DNA from: Rhodoblastus sp963703385
GTDB lineage: Bacteria > Pseudomonadota > Alphaproteobacteria > Rhizobiales > Beijerinckiaceae
Assembly (NCBI GenBank): GCA_963703385.1
Contig: OY969816.1
Location: forward strand, 3,534,001 to 3,598,000
Reading direction: 5' to 3'
DNA length: 64,000 nucleotides
Position numbers and translations under genes: made by a program. Shown here piece after piece: positions 33,439 through 42,950 of the stretch. Each line of letters opens with the position of its first letter. Within the stretch, counting starts at the first letter, position 1. The notes beneath the pieces were generated by a model. The model searched no databases. It was not told the origin of the DNA and saw only the letters and a list, made by a program, of their open reading frames with translations.

Positions 33439-34422
33439 TCACAGGCCGTCGAACAAGGCGGTCGAGAGATAGCGCTCGGCGAAAGACGGGATGATGATGA
33501 CGATGTTCTTGCCTTCCGAACTGGGGCGCGCCGCCACCTGAAGCGCCGCCGCGACGGCCGCGCCGGAGGATATCCCGATCGGCGCGCCCTCGATCCGGGC
33601 GACCTCGCGCGCCGTCTCCATCGCCGTGGCGCTATCGATGGTCACCACTTCGTCGATCACGCGGGAATCGAGGATGGACGGGACGAAGCCGGCGCCTATG
33701 CCTTGAATCTTGTGCGGTCCGGGCTGTCCCCCGGACAGGACGGGCGATTCGGCGGGCTCGACCGCCACCATTTTCACAGCAGGCTTGCGCGCTTTCAGAA
33801 CCTGGCCGACGCCGGTGATGGTGCCCCCGGTGCCGACGCCGGAAATGACGATATCGACTTCGCCATTGGTGTCGTTCCAGATTTCCTCGGCGGTGGTGCG
33901 GCGATGGATCTCGGGATTGGCCGGATTGTCGAATTGCGCGGGGGTGACGGCGCCGGGGGTCGAAGCGACCAGTTCCTCGGCTTTGGCGATCGCGCCCTTC
34001 ATGCCTTGCGCCGCCGGCGTCAACACCAGTTCGGCGCCCAGCAGCGCGAGCATCTTGCGCCGCTCGATCGACATCGATTCCGGCATGACCAGGATGAGCC
34101 TGTAGCCGCGCGCCGCCGCCACGAAAGCCAAGGCGATGCCGGTATTGCCGGAGGTCGGCTCGATCAGCACGGATTTGCCGGGCGCGATCCTGCCCTCGGC
34201 TTCGAGCGCATCGATCATCGCCACGCCGATGCGGTCCTTCACCGAGGCGATCGGATTGAAGAATTCCAGCTTCGCCAACAGCTTCGCCTTGACGCCGCGC
34301 GACGCCGCGAGGCGATCGAATCGCACCAGCGGCGTGTCGCCGATGGTCTCGGGCATGGAATTGTAAATCCTGCCGCGCCCCGGCTTTTTCGCGGTTGTTT
34401 CCGGGCTGCTGGACTCGGTCAT
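33439..34422 (-). CDS. cysK: Cysteine synthase A (O-acetylserine sulfhydrylase)
   Basis: A 327-residue PLP enzyme making cysteine from O-acetylserine and sulfide. The PLP lysine is Lys62 in NPIASVKDRIG. The substrate loop PTSGNTGIALAF, the phosphate loop SGVGTGGTITGVGQ and the C-terminal PIGISSGAAVAAAL segment are all present. ATG at 34422 is chosen. Residues read further upstream are an arginine-rich shadow of the dut gene. dut lies 79 nt upstream on the same strand. Confidence 0.93.
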   Translation of the reverse strand: MTESSSPETTAKKPGRGRIYNSMPETIGDTPLVRFDRLAASRGVKAKLLAKLEFFNPIASVKDRIGVAMIDALEAEGRIAPGKSVLIEPTSGNTGIALAFVAAARGYRLILVMPESMSIERRKMLALLGAELVLTPAAQGMKGAIAKAEELVASTPGAVTPAQFDNPANPEIHRRTTAEEIWNDTNGEVDIVISGVGTGGTITGVGQVLKARKPAVKMVAVEPAESPVLSGGQPGPHKIQGIGAGFVPSILDSRVIDEVVTIDSATAMETAREVARIEGAPIGISSGAAVAAALQVAARPSSEGKNIVIIIPSFAERYLSTALFDGL

Positions 34423-34501
34423 CGCATCGCTCCCTGCGGAGAATTTTTTGGACGCCGAACTTAACAAGCCTCCCTGGGCTTGTCGATGAAGGCGCTTTTC
34501 A

Positions 34502-34987
34502 TCAATCCGTCGTGGCTCGCGCGCCGGGAGCGGGCGCAGCCGTCCGGCCGGTGGAGCCGAAGCCGCCCGCCCCGCGCGTGGTTTCGGAGAGCCCCTCGAC
34601 CATGACCAGACGCGCCTGGATCGCCGGCGCGACCACCAGTTGCGCAATGCGGTCGCCGCGCCCGATCTCGAAAGGATTGGCGCCGAGATTGATCAGAATG
34701 ACCCCGACCTCGCCGCGATAGTCGCTGTCGATCGTCCCCGGCGTGTTCAGCACGGTCACGCCATGTTTCAGCGCGAGGCCGGACCGAGGCCGGACCTGGG
34801 CCTCGAAACCTGGCGGAATTTCCAGCACCAGCCCGGTGGGAACCAGGCGCCTTTCGCCGGGTCGCAGGATTTCACGCATATCGGGCGCGAGCGCGGCGAG
34901 GAGATCGAGTCCGGCGGCCCCGCTGCTTTGATAGGACGGAAGCGGCAGGCCTTCCGCGTGAGGGAGCCTTTTGATCCGGATCTCCAT
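34502..34987 (-). CDS. dut: dUTP diphosphatase (dUTPase)
   Basis: A 161-residue homotrimeric dUTPase. It keeps uracil out of DNA and supplies dUMP for thymidylate synthesis. The five family motifs appear in order: SGAAGLDLLAA (1), RSGLALKHGV (2), NTPGTIDSDYRGEVGV (3), RGDRIAQLVV (4) and the C-terminal GAGGFGSTG arm (5). It starts immediately after the coaBC stop, so the two are co-transcribed. Confidence 0.96.
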   Translation of the reverse strand: MEIRIKRLPHAEGLPLPSYQSSGAAGLDLLAALAPDMREILRPGERRLVPTGLVLEIPPGFEAQVRPRSGLALKHGVTVLNTPGTIDSDYRGEVGVILINLGANPFEIGRGDRIAQLVVAPAIQARLVMVEGLSETTRGAGGFGSTGRTAAPAPGARATTD

Positions 34988-36220
34988 TCAGCGCCCTTCC
35001 CGCCGCCGCAAAAGCTGAGCCGTCAGCTCGATCAATCTGGCCGCCGCCGCGTCCTTGCCCAGTTTCGGCCATGCGGTCTCGCCCTCCGGCGTGACGATGA
35101 CCATGGTGTTCTCATCCCCGCCCATCACGCCGGCGGAAGAGCTGACGTCATTGGCGACGATCAGGTCGCAGCCCTTGCGCGCCAGCTTTTGCCGCGCGTG
35201 TTCGACCAGTTTTTCGGTTTCTGCGGCGAAGCCCACCACCAGGGCGGGCCGATTCCGGTCCTGCCGCGCGACATGGGCCAGAATGTCGGGATTTTCCAAC
35301 AGTTTCAGCGCCGGCGGGCCTTTCTCGCCCTTCTTGATCTTTTCCGTATGATCCGGCGCGACGCGCCAGTCCGCGACCGCCGCGGCGGCGATGAAAATGT
35401 CGCAGGGCAGGGAGTCTTCGACCGCCGCCGCCATGTCCCGCGCGGTTTCGACGCGGAGAACGTGCACGCCCTCGGGCGAGGGAAGATTGACTGGACCGGA
35501 AACGAGCACGACTTGGGCCCCCGCCGCGTGGGCGGCGCGCGCGATGGCGTAGCCCTGCTTGCCGGACGAACGGTTGGCGATGAAGCGGACCGGGTCGATC
35601 GGCTCATGGGTCGGCCCGGCGGTGATGACCACCCGCTTTCCGGCCAGAATGCCGTTCAGGCTGCTTCCGCGCGCGAAAAATTCCTGGATGGCGTCAAATA
35701 TTTCGGCGGGCTCGGCCATGCGGCCGAAGCCGAACTCGCCGCAGGCCATCGCGCCTTGATTGGGGCCGATGAATTTCATGCCATCGGCGGCGAGCTGCGC
35801 GCGATTGCGCCGCGTCGCCGGATGTTCCCACATCCGCACATTCATCGCCGGGGCGGCAAGGATCGGCTTGTCCGAGGCGAGCACAAGCGTCGAGGCGAGA
35901 TCGTTGGCCAGGCCATGGGCGGCCTTGGCGAGCAGGTCGGCGGTCGCCGGGGCGACGACGACGAGATCGGCCGAGCGGCTCAGCTCGATATGGCCCATCT
36001 CGGTTTCGTCGGTCAGCGAAAACAGGTCCTGATACACCTTCTCGCCGCTCAAGGCGGCCAGCGACAGCGGCGTGACGAACTGCGCGCCCGCCTGGGTCAG
36101 GACGGTGCGGACGCCGATCGCGGCGCCGCGCAAAAGCCGGATGAGTTCGAGGCTCTTGTAGGCGGCGATACCGCCGCCGACGATGAGGAGAACGGAAGGA
36201 GTCTTGGTCGGCGCGGTCAT
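34988..36220 (-). CDS. coaBC: Bifunctional phosphopantothenoylcysteine decarboxylase/synthetase
   Basis: A 410-residue two-domain enzyme of coenzyme A synthesis. The N-terminal CoaC flavoprotein part (about 1-190) has GGGIAAYKSLELIRLLR and the active-site PAMNVRMWEHPATRRN. The C-terminal CoaB part has ITAGPTHEPIDPVRFIANRSSGKQGYAIA, AAAVADWR and the KDAAAARLIE end. It sits between dut and ubiB, a common rhizobial order. A spurious long frame runs antisense and another runs through it from ubiB. Neither is coding. Confidence 0.95.
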   Translation of the reverse strand: MTAPTKTPSVLLIVGGGIAAYKSLELIRLLRGAAIGVRTVLTQAGAQFVTPLSLAALSGEKVYQDLFSLTDETEMGHIELSRSADLVVVAPATADLLAKAAHGLANDLASTLVLASDKPILAAPAMNVRMWEHPATRRNRAQLAADGMKFIGPNQGAMACGEFGFGRMAEPAEIFDAIQEFFARGSSLNGILAGKRVVITAGPTHEPIDPVRFIANRSSGKQGYAIARAAHAAGAQVVLVSGPVNLPSPEGVHVLRVETARDMAAAVEDSLPCDIFIAAAAVADWRVAPDHTEKIKKGEKGPPALKLLENPDILAHVARQDRNRPALVVGFAAETEKLVEHARQKLARKGCDLIVANDVSSSAGVMGGDENTMVIVTPEGETAWPKLGKDAAAARLIELTAQLLRRREGR

Positions 36221-36232
36221 GCGGAAAAATCC

Positions 36233-37793
36233 TCAACGCCAGAGCAGGTAAACAATGACGAGGCAGGCCACGACCAATCCATAGCGCGAAAAGCGATGGC
36301 TGGCGGCGTTGGCCCTGCCGATTTCCCTGACGGTCCGCGATTTCGAGGGCGATCCCGCGTTCCGCGATCGATTCCAGTTTCTCGGCCATCCGCCCGGCGC
36401 GCGCCAGCATGTCGGGCGTCTGGGTCGCAAGCTGGGTCAGCGCCGCGAGGCCGCGCCCCGCGTCGGCGACTTTTCCCCGCGGGCCCAGATTGTCCTCGAT
36501 CCAGCTTTTGACCACCGGCTCGGCGGTGGACCACATGTCGAGCCGGGGGTCGAGCGAACGGGCGACGCCCTCGACCACCACCATGGTCTTTTGCAGCATG
36601 ACCAGCTCGATCCGCGTCTGCATGTCGAACAAGGCGGTGATCTCGAACAGCAGGGTCAGGAGCTTGGCCATCGAGATTTCGTCGGCGCGGCGCGAATGGA
36701 TCGGCTCGCCGACGGCGCGGATCGCCTGGGCGAAATCGGCGACGCGGTAATGCGCCGGCACATAGCCGGCCTCGAAATGAACCTCCGCCACCCGCTGGTA
36801 GTCCCGGGTGATGAACCCGTATAGGATTTCGGCGAGGAAGCGCCGCTCTTTCAGGCCGAGACGGCCCATGATGCCGAAATCGACCGCCGCCAGCCGCCCC
36901 TCGGCCGTCAGGAACAGATTGCCGGGATGCATGTCGGCGTGGAAAAAACCGTCGCGCACGGCATGGCGCAGGAAGGACTGGATCAGGACGCGGCCGAGAT
37001 CGGGCAGATTCACGTTCGAACGCCGCAAGGCGTCGATATCGGACAAAGGCGCGCCCTTGATCCATTCGAGAGTCATGACCTCGCGCGCGCAGCGGTTCCA
37101 ATCGACCTTGGGAACCAGAAAATCGTCGTCGCCATGGGTGTTTTCGGCGAATTCGGACGCCGCGGCGGCCTCGAGACGGAAATCCATTTCGATCTTGACC
37201 GAGCGGGCCAGGGTGTCGACCACGCCGACGGGATTGAGCCGGCGCGCCTCGGCGGAAAATCTTTCCGCCAGCCGCGCGGCGAAGAACATGTCGCCGAGAT
37301 CGCGATGGAACCGCCGCTCGATTCCCGGACGAAGCACTTTCACCGCGACCGGCCGCGCGACCCCGCCCTCGACCACCGTGGCGCGATGGACCTGAGCGAT
37401 CGAGGCCGCCGCGACCGGCTCGCTCAACTCGGCAAAAACTTCGCCGATCGGCCGCGCAAAAGCCCTTTCGATCACTCCCACCGCGACAGTGCGCGGAAAA
37501 GGCTCCATCTTGTCCTGAAGCCGTTCAAGCTCGCGCGCGACGGCGGCGCCCACCACGTCGGGACGCGTCGCCAGGCTTTGCCCGAGCTTGACGTAAGACG
37601 GCCCCAGCCGCGCGATGGCCGGCGCGATCCGCTCGACGCCGCCGTCGCGCCGCGCCACGAGACGGGCGAGCCACAAAGCCGGACGCGCCTCCGGCGGCAG
37701 GGACGCGGCGTCAATCCCGGAAAAAACACCTTCCCGCGCCAGGATGAAGCCGGCGCGGCCGAGACGAAGGACGTGGCCGATGGTCGCGAGCAC
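36233..37793 (-). CDS. ubiB: Ubiquinone biosynthesis protein UbiB (frameshift near 3' end)
   Basis: An ADCK/UbiB atypical kinase-like protein needed for ubiquinone synthesis. The KxGQ motif (YVKLGQSLATRPD), an alanine-rich ASIAQVHRA loop, AVKVLRPGIERR, the FHADMHPGNLF catalytic segment and AVDFGIMGRLG are visible. Around 36326-36332 one extra base shifts the frame. The expected C-terminus (REIGRANAASHRFSRYG plus a final membrane helix LVVACLVIVYLLW) is found in the neighbouring frame ending TGA at 36233. The corrected protein is 519 residues. Without correction the frame runs on through coaBC to 35694, losing the membrane anchor. Confidence 0.85.
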
Positions 37794-37808
37794 GAAGGGC
37801 GCCGTCCG

Positions 37809-38597
37809 TTACAGTTTCCAGCCGGAATGAATGGCGACCACGCCGCCGGTCAGCCGCGTGTAATCGACGCGCTGGAAGCCGGCACGCTCGATCATCGCCG
37901 CGAAATCCCCGGGCCCGGGGAACTGGCGGATCGATTCGACCAGATAGCGATAGGGCGCGGCGTCGCCGGTGACCAGCCGCCCCATGGCGGGAATCATCGA
38001 GAAGGAATAGTTCTCATAAAGCCGCGCCAGCAGCGGGGCCTCGACATGGGAGAATTCCAGGCAAAGGAACCGCCCGCCGCGCTTGAGCACGCGGAAAGCC
38101 TCGGCCAGGGCGCGGTCGATGCGCGGCACGTTGCGTATGCCGAAGGCGATGGAATAGGCGTCGAATTCGCCGTCCGGCAGCGGCAATTCCTCGGCATTGG
38201 CCTCGACGAAGCGCAATTGCTTCTCAAGGCCCGCCTTTTTCGCCCTTTCCCGGCCGACCGCCAGCATGTCGGCATTGATGTCGAGAACGGTCACCTCAGT
38301 CCTCGGGCCGCCGGCGCGCGTGACCCGGAAGGCCACGTCGCCGGTGCCGCCGGCGACGTCCAGATGTTTGAATCCGCGCTTCGAGGGCTTGATCCTGGCG
38401 ACCAGAACATCCTTCCACAGGCGGTGGAGGCCGGCCGACATCAGGTCGTTCATCACGTCATAGCGATGCGCGACCTTGTGGAACACATCGTCCACCAGTT
38501 GCTGTTTTTCATTGAGACGAACTTCCGAATAGCCAAAATGGGTGGTCGATTCGGCGTCCTGGTTCAAAGCCGCGTCCTGCCGCCGCGCGTCCTGCAT
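37809..38597 (-). CDS. ubiE: Ubiquinone/menaquinone methyltransferase UbiE
   Basis: A 262-residue SAM-dependent C-methyltransferase of ubiquinone synthesis. THFGYSEVRLNEKQQLVDDVFHKVAHRYDVMNDLMS at the start is the family signature. LDVAGGTGDVAFR is the SAM site, AEELPLPDGEFDAYSIAFGIRNV the post-motif, and DYTRLTGGVVAIHSGWK the end. ATG at 38597 is chosen. Longer readings run antisense through mutM. It lies 15 nt before ubiB on the same strand and is divergent from mutM. Confidence 0.95.
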   Translation of the reverse strand: MQDARRQDAALNQDAESTTHFGYSEVRLNEKQQLVDDVFHKVAHRYDVMNDLMSAGLHRLWKDVLVARIKPSKRGFKHLDVAGGTGDVAFRVTRAGGPRTEVTVLDINADMLAVGRERAKKAGLEKQLRFVEANAEELPLPDGEFDAYSIAFGIRNVPRIDRALAEAFRVLKRGGRFLCLEFSHVEAPLLARLYENYSFSMIPAMGRLVTGDAAPYRYLVESIRQFPGPGDFAAMIERAGFQRVDYTRLTGGVVAIHSGWKL

Positions 38598-38684
38598 CTG
38601 CCTGCTCCCAAAACTGGCGGACCATAGCGCGGCCGCCGGCCAATGGCTATCTATCGCGTCGAAGCCACGAATAGAAGGAAAGAA

Positions 38685-39542
38685 ATGCCGGAACTCCCCG
38701 AAGTCGAGACCGTTCGGCGGGGACTGGCTCCGACCCTGGTCGGGGCGAGGATCGCGCGCGTCGAAACGCGCCGGCCCGATCTGCGCCTGCCCTTTCCCAA
38801 GAATTTCGCCAAAAACCTGCAAGGCCGCAGCATTAACGCGCTGAACCGGCGGGCGAAATATCTGATCGCCGCGCTCGACGACGGCGCCGCCTTGATCGCC
38901 CATCTCGGGATGAGCGGCTCCTTCCGCATCGAAGGCGCCGAGGTTTTGGGGAATTTCGCGGCGCCGCGCGGCAAAAATCCGGCGCATGACCATGTCGTCT
39001 TTCATCTCGACGACGCGGTAGTCATTTACAACGATCCGCGACGGTTCGGCTTCATGACCCTGGCCAAAATGGCGGAGCTCGACGCCTTGCCCTTTTTCGC
39101 CAAGCTCGGGGTCGAGCCTTTGTCCAATGATTTCAACGCTATGACCTTGGCGCGGCTGTTCATTGGGAAAAAGACCGCGCTCAAGGCGGCCTTGCTCGAC
39201 CAGAGCCTGATCGCGGGGCTGGGCAATATTTATGTCTGCGAGGCCTTGCATCGCGCCGGCCTTGCGCCCGACCGTCCGGCGGGGGAAGTTGCGGAAAAGG
39301 AAAGCGCGGCCAATCGCCTCGCTCTGGCGATTCGCACGGTGCTGGAGGAAGCGATCGCCGCCGGCGGCTCGTCCCTGCGCGATCACCGGCAGGCCGACGG
39401 CTCGCTCGGCTATTTCCAGCACAATTTCCGCGTTTACGACCGGGAGGGCGCGCCTTGCCCCACGCCAAAATGCAAGGGATTGATCGAGCGGCGGGTCCAG
39501 AACGGCCGTTCGACCTTTTTCTGCCCGAAATGCCAGAAATGA
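38685..39542 (+). CDS. mutM: Formamidopyrimidine-DNA glycosylase
   Basis: A 285-residue Fpg that removes 8-oxoguanine and nicks the DNA backbone. The start must be ATG 38685, because the catalytic residue is Pro2 (MPELPEVETVRRGL). The GKKTALKAALLDQSLIAGLGNIYVCEAL helix-two-turn-helix is present, and the C-terminal zinc finger (CPTPKC...CPKC) is complete. It follows the divergent ubiE start by 87 bp. The peptidase gene starts 22 nt after its stop. Confidence 0.96.
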   Translation: MPELPEVETVRRGLAPTLVGARIARVETRRPDLRLPFPKNFAKNLQGRSINALNRRAKYLIAALDDGAALIAHLGMSGSFRIEGAEVLGNFAAPRGKNPAHDHVVFHLDDAVVIYNDPRRFGFMTLAKMAELDALPFFAKLGVEPLSNDFNAMTLARLFIGKKTALKAALLDQSLIAGLGNIYVCEALHRAGLAPDRPAGEVAEKESAANRLALAIRTVLEEAIAAGGSSLRDHRQADGSLGYFQHNFRVYDREGAPCPTPKCKGLIERRVQNGRSTFFCPKCQK

Positions 39543-39564
39543 AGACGGGAGAGTTTTCCACCCC

Positions 39565-40368
39565 ATGAAGACCCCGGCTTTCGCCAACTTTCTGAAGGCT
39601 TTTCAACGCGAGCCGCGCGGGGAGGGCGATTGCCTTGTCGTGTGGCGCGGGGAGCGGGCCTTCCAGATTGCGGTCAAGCGCTCGATCAATGCGCGGCGGC
39701 TCACGCTGAGGATCAGCGGCGCGACCGGCGACATCGTCCTGACCATGCCGGCGCGGACCAGTTTTCGGCAGGCGCAGGACTTTGCCGAGCGCCATGCGGA
39801 ATGGCTCGCCAACCGGCTCGCGCACATCCCGCGCCGCACGCCCTTCGCGCCAGGCGAAAAAATCCCGTTGCGCGGCGTCGAGCATGTCCTGCGCCATTGC
39901 CCGAATCCTGTCCGGCGCGCCGGCCCGGTCTGGGTCGAATGCGAGGAGCGGACGCCAGCGCTTTGCGCCAGCGGCGAATTCGCTCATTTCGAGCGGCGCA
40001 TCGCCGATCATCTGCGGCGGGAGGCCCGCCGCGACATCGAACAGGCGGTGTTTCGCCACGCGGCGCGAACGGGGAAGCGCCCGGTCAGCCTCTCCTTGCG
40101 CGATACGTCGAGCCGCTGGGGCTCCTGCTCCGCCAAGGGCGCGCTGAATTTCTCATGGCGGCTGATTCTCGCCCCGCCTTTCGTTCTGGATTATCTCGCC
40201 GCGCATGAAACGGCGCATCTGCGCCACCACGACCATTCGGAAAAATTCTGGGCGCTGACCAAAAGCCTTTGTCCGAGAACCGCAGAGGCCGAGGCCTGGC
40301 TGAAGGCCCATGGCGCGCAATTGCACCGTTATGGACGCGCCGTCGTTCCGTCGATCAGCGGCGAATGA
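39565..40368 (+). CDS. YgjP/SprT-type zinc metallopeptidase-like protein (DUF45)
   Basis: A 267-residue M48/SprT-like protein. The YgjP signature is complete: SLRDTSSRWGSCSAKGALNFSWRLILAPPFVLDYLAAHE, followed by the zinc site HETAHLRHHDHSEKFW, with HExxH plus a downstream histidine. Most family members are uncharacterised intracellular peptidases. It is 22 nt after mutM and probably co-transcribed. Its end overlaps the convergent trmB by 14 nt. Confidence 0.85.
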   Translation: MKTPAFANFLKAFQREPRGEGDCLVVWRGERAFQIAVKRSINARRLTLRISGATGDIVLTMPARTSFRQAQDFAERHAEWLANRLAHIPRRTPFAPGEKIPLRGVEHVLRHCPNPVRRAGPVWVECEERTPALCASGEFAHFERRIADHLRREARRDIEQAVFRHAARTGKRPVSLSLRDTSSRWGSCSAKGALNFSWRLILAPPFVLDYLAAHETAHLRHHDHSEKFWALTKSLCPRTAEAEAWLKAHGAQLHRYGRAVVPSISGE

Positions 40369-41065
40369 AGGTCAGATAGGCGGGGCGCCGGCCCTCGCGC
40401 AGGGCCTTGGCCTCGTAGCGCGTTTGAACCCAGCCTTCCCAGGGCGTCGTCCAGTCCTGGACGCTGCGCGCCGGCCAAAGGAAATCGGCCGAGCGCAGCA
40501 CGCGCGCCAGGGTCCAGGCGGCGTAATCGTCAATATCGGTCGCGAAACGCAATTCGGCGCCCGGCCGCATGACCCGCGCGAGGCGCGAGAGCATGGCGTC
40601 GGACACGAAACGCCGCTCCTTGTGACGCCGCTTCGGCCAGGGATCGGGATAGAGAAGATAGGCGCCGGACAGGCAGTTTTCGGGGAGCCGGTCGATCAAG
40701 TCGCCGGCGTCGCCCGGATGGACGCGAATGTTTTCGAGTTTGAGCCGCTCGATTTCGACCAGCAGTTTGGCGACGCCGTTGATGAAAGGCTCGCAGCCGA
40801 AAAAGCCGCGCTTGGGATGATTCAGGGCGTCGGCGGCGAGGCGCTCGCCGCCGCCGAAGCCGATTTCAAGCCACAGATCGTCAGCGCGCTGGGGAAACAG
40901 GTCGAAAGGCGTCTCGAGGCGGCGGGACAGGTCGAGCCGCAAGCGCGGCAGCAAGGTTTCGACCAGCGCCGCTTGTTTAGGGCGAAGGGTCTTGCCCTTG
41001 CGCCGCCCGAAAACCCCGGCGTCGCGACGCGCGCGGCGGGGGGCGTGCTGTTCCGGGTCCGTCAC
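40355..41065 (-). CDS. trmB: tRNA (guanine-N7-)-methyltransferase
   Basis: A 236-residue Rossmann-fold methyltransferase modifying G46 of tRNAs. The LWLEIGFGGGERLAA SAM motif, the FFGCEPFINGVAKLL strand, YLLYPDPWPKRRHKERRFV (PDPWPKxRHxKRR signature) and ELRFATDIDDYAAW are all present. It lies 10 nt downstream of metK on the same strand, as in many Hyphomicrobiales. Confidence 0.95.
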   Translation of the reverse strand: MTDPEQHAPRRARRDAGVFGRRKGKTLRPKQAALVETLLPRLRLDLSRRLETPFDLFPQRADDLWLEIGFGGGERLAADALNHPKRGFFGCEPFINGVAKLLVEIERLKLENIRVHPGDAGDLIDRLPENCLSGAYLLYPDPWPKRRHKERRFVSDAMLSRLARVMRPGAELRFATDIDDYAAWTLARVLRSADFLWPARSVQDWTTPWEGWVQTRYEAKALREGRRPAYLTFIRR

Positions 41066-41075
41066 CGGGACAAAT

Positions 41076-42272
41076 TCAGGCGAAATGCGCCTTCAGCTTG
41101 TCCGCCAGATCGGTCTTTTCCCAAGAGAACCCGCCATCGGCGTCCGGGCTGCGGCCGAAATGGCCATAAGCCGATGTGCGCGCATAGATCGGGCGGTTGA
41201 GCTGGAGGTGTTCGCGAATGCCGCGCGGCGAAAGGCGGACGATCTTGAACAGGACCTCCTCCAGCGCCGCCTCGTCCACCTTGGCCGTGCCATGGGCGTC
41301 GACATAGATCGACAAAGGCTCGGACACGCCGATGGCGTAGGCGAGCTGGATGGTCACGCGGTCGGCCAGCCCCGCGGCCACGACATTCTTGGCCAGATAG
41401 CGCGCGGCGTAAGCCGCGGAACGGTCCACCTTGGTGGGATCCTTGCCGGAGAAGGCGCCGCCGCCATGGGGCGCGGCCCCACCATAAGTGTCCACAATGA
41501 TCTTGCGGCCGGTGAGGCCAGTGTCGCCGTCCGGCCCGCCGATCACGAATTTGCCGGTCGGATTGACGTGCCAGACCGTCTCGCCGGAAATCCAGCCCTT
41601 GGGAAGGGCCGCGACAATATAGGGCTCGACGATCCTGCGGACGTCTTCGGAGGTCAGATCCTCGTCGACATGCTGGGTGGACAGCACGATCTGGGTGACG
41701 CCGACCGGACGGCCGTGGACATATTTCACCGTGACCTGGCTCTTGGCGTCCGGCCCGAGTTTGGCGGCGGCGCCGTCGCCGGCCTTGCGCGCGGCGGCGA
41801 GCGATTCGAGTATCTTGTGGGCGTAGTGCAGCGGCGCCGGCATGAGGTCGGCGGTTTCGTTGGACGCATAGCCGAACATGATGCCCTGGTCGCCCGCGCC
41901 TTCGTCCTTGTTGCCCGCGGCGTCCACGCCCTGGGCGATGTCCGCCGACTGGGCGTGGAGCAGGATTTCGATTTCGGCGGTGTCCCAATGGAATCCGGCC
42001 TGTTCGTAACCGATGTCCTTGATCGCGTCGCGCGCGACTTCCTCGATCCGCGCGTGTGAAATCGCCGGGCCGCGCACTTCGCCGGCGATCACGACGCGAT
42101 TGGTCGTAACCAGGGTTTCCGCCGCCACGCGGATCTGCGACGAATCCACGCCCGCCTTCTGGCCTTCGCGGAAAAAGAGATCGACGATTTCATCGGAAAT
42201 CCGGTCAGCGACCTTGTCCGGGTGCCCCTCGGACACTGATTCGCTGGTGAACAGGAAATCTTGACGGGCCAC
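41076..42272 (-). CDS. metK: S-adenosylmethionine synthetase
   Basis: A 398-residue enzyme making SAM from methionine and ATP. It starts at a GTG (42272) giving M-A-R-Q-DFLFTSESVSEGHPDK. GAGDQGIMFGYA, the GGGAFSGKDPTKVDRSAAYAARY signature and the FSWEKTDL end follow. GGAGAG stands upstream of the GTG. I looked for a SAM riboswitch in the roughly 200-nt leader and recognised none. It is flanked by the XRE regulator upstream and trmB downstream. Confidence 0.96.
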   Translation of the reverse strand: MARQDFLFTSESVSEGHPDKVADRISDEIVDLFFREGQKAGVDSSQIRVAAETLVTTNRVVIAGEVRGPAISHARIEEVARDAIKDIGYEQAGFHWDTAEIEILLHAQSADIAQGVDAAGNKDEGAGDQGIMFGYASNETADLMPAPLHYAHKILESLAAARKAGDGAAAKLGPDAKSQVTVKYVHGRPVGVTQIVLSTQHVDEDLTSEDVRRIVEPYIVAALPKGWISGETVWHVNPTGKFVIGGPDGDTGLTGRKIIVDTYGGAAPHGGGAFSGKDPTKVDRSAAYAARYLAKNVVAAGLADRVTIQLAYAIGVSEPLSIYVDAHGTAKVDEAALEEVLFKIVRLSPRGIREHLQLNRPIYARTSAYGHFGRSPDADGGFSWEKTDLADKLKAHFA

Positions 42273-42478
42273 GACAGCTCTCCAATAGCAAAGGCGGGAC
42301 GGTTGGACAGGCGCCGCGCCCGCTCGTCCGGGTCGGGCGGTCTGCTTCTTCATGGCCTGGCGCGCGCAAGGACGCATGCCATGAAGGGCGTTCGGCGAGG
42401 CTTGTCTATAGGGGCCGCGTTCGTTTCGTCAAGCGAAATCAGGATTATTGTTCTTTATATCGAACGGCGCGCCGCGCG

Positions 42479-42892
42479 TTATGACTTTTTTTCACTCTCG
42501 GCGAGAACATTGACCAGATCGACGATCTTCTTGCGCACTTTAGGATCCGAGATGCGCGCGAAGGCGCGGTTGAGGCTAAGCCCTTCCGAAGTCATGACAA
42601 AATCGTTGAAATAATTTTCGTGGGCTCCGGCCTCCGCCAGGCCGCCTTGCGCCGCGCCCTGGGAAACCGGAGCGCCCTTGAAGAAATAGGCCAGCGGCGT
42701 GTTCAGGGCTTGCGAAATCTGCTGGAGCCGGCTCGCGCTGATCCGGTTGGCGCCTTTCTCATATTTCTGGATCTGCTGAAAAGTCAGCCCCAAGGCTTCG
42801 CCGAGTTTCTCCTGGCTCATGCCCGTGAGCATGCGGCGCATCCGCACCCGGGCGCCGACATGTTTGTCGATAGGATTGGGAACCTTATTCAC
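42479..42892 (-). CDS. XRE-family helix-turn-helix regulator (metK-linked)
   Basis: A 137-residue regulator. The helix-turn-helix VGARVRMRRMLTGMSQEKLGEALGLTFQQIQKYEKGANRISASRL occupies residues 13-57. A C-terminal extension without known fold ends in DPKVRKKIVDLVNVLAESE. This SinR-like type is conserved between lnt and metK across Hyphomicrobiales. The target genes are not known from the sequence, and control of metK is an inference from position. Confidence 0.85.
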   Translation of the reverse strand: MNKVPNPIDKHVGARVRMRRMLTGMSQEKLGEALGLTFQQIQKYEKGANRISASRLQQISQALNTPLAYFFKGAPVSQGAAQGGLAEAGAHENYFNDFVMTSEGLSLNRAFARISDPKVRKKIVDLVNVLAESEKKS

Positions 42893-42950
42893 GAGCAGTA
42901 CCCGCCTGTAAAATTTACAACCCTAGTTTGCACCAGGGCCTGACCTAAAG

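Noticed and set aside
34640..36511. Very long plus-strand frame (623 codons) antisense to dut, coaBC and ubiB; similar long antisense frames at 7657-9846, 12450-14384 and 52635-54665.
   Set aside because: High-GC codon bias creates open antisense frames. Their translations are rich in R, G, A, H and Q and match no fold, while the opposite strand encodes clear proteins.
35694..37793. A 699-residue minus-strand frame that looks like a UbiB fusion to an arginine-rich domain.
   Set aside because: The extra part is coaBC read in the wrong frame after a single-base shift. The true UbiB C-terminus is in the adjacent frame ending at 36233.
42273..42478. Possible SAM riboswitch upstream of metK.
   Set aside because: I recognise no SAM-II, SAM/SAH or related core. 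The region shows only GC-rich stems of low specificity.
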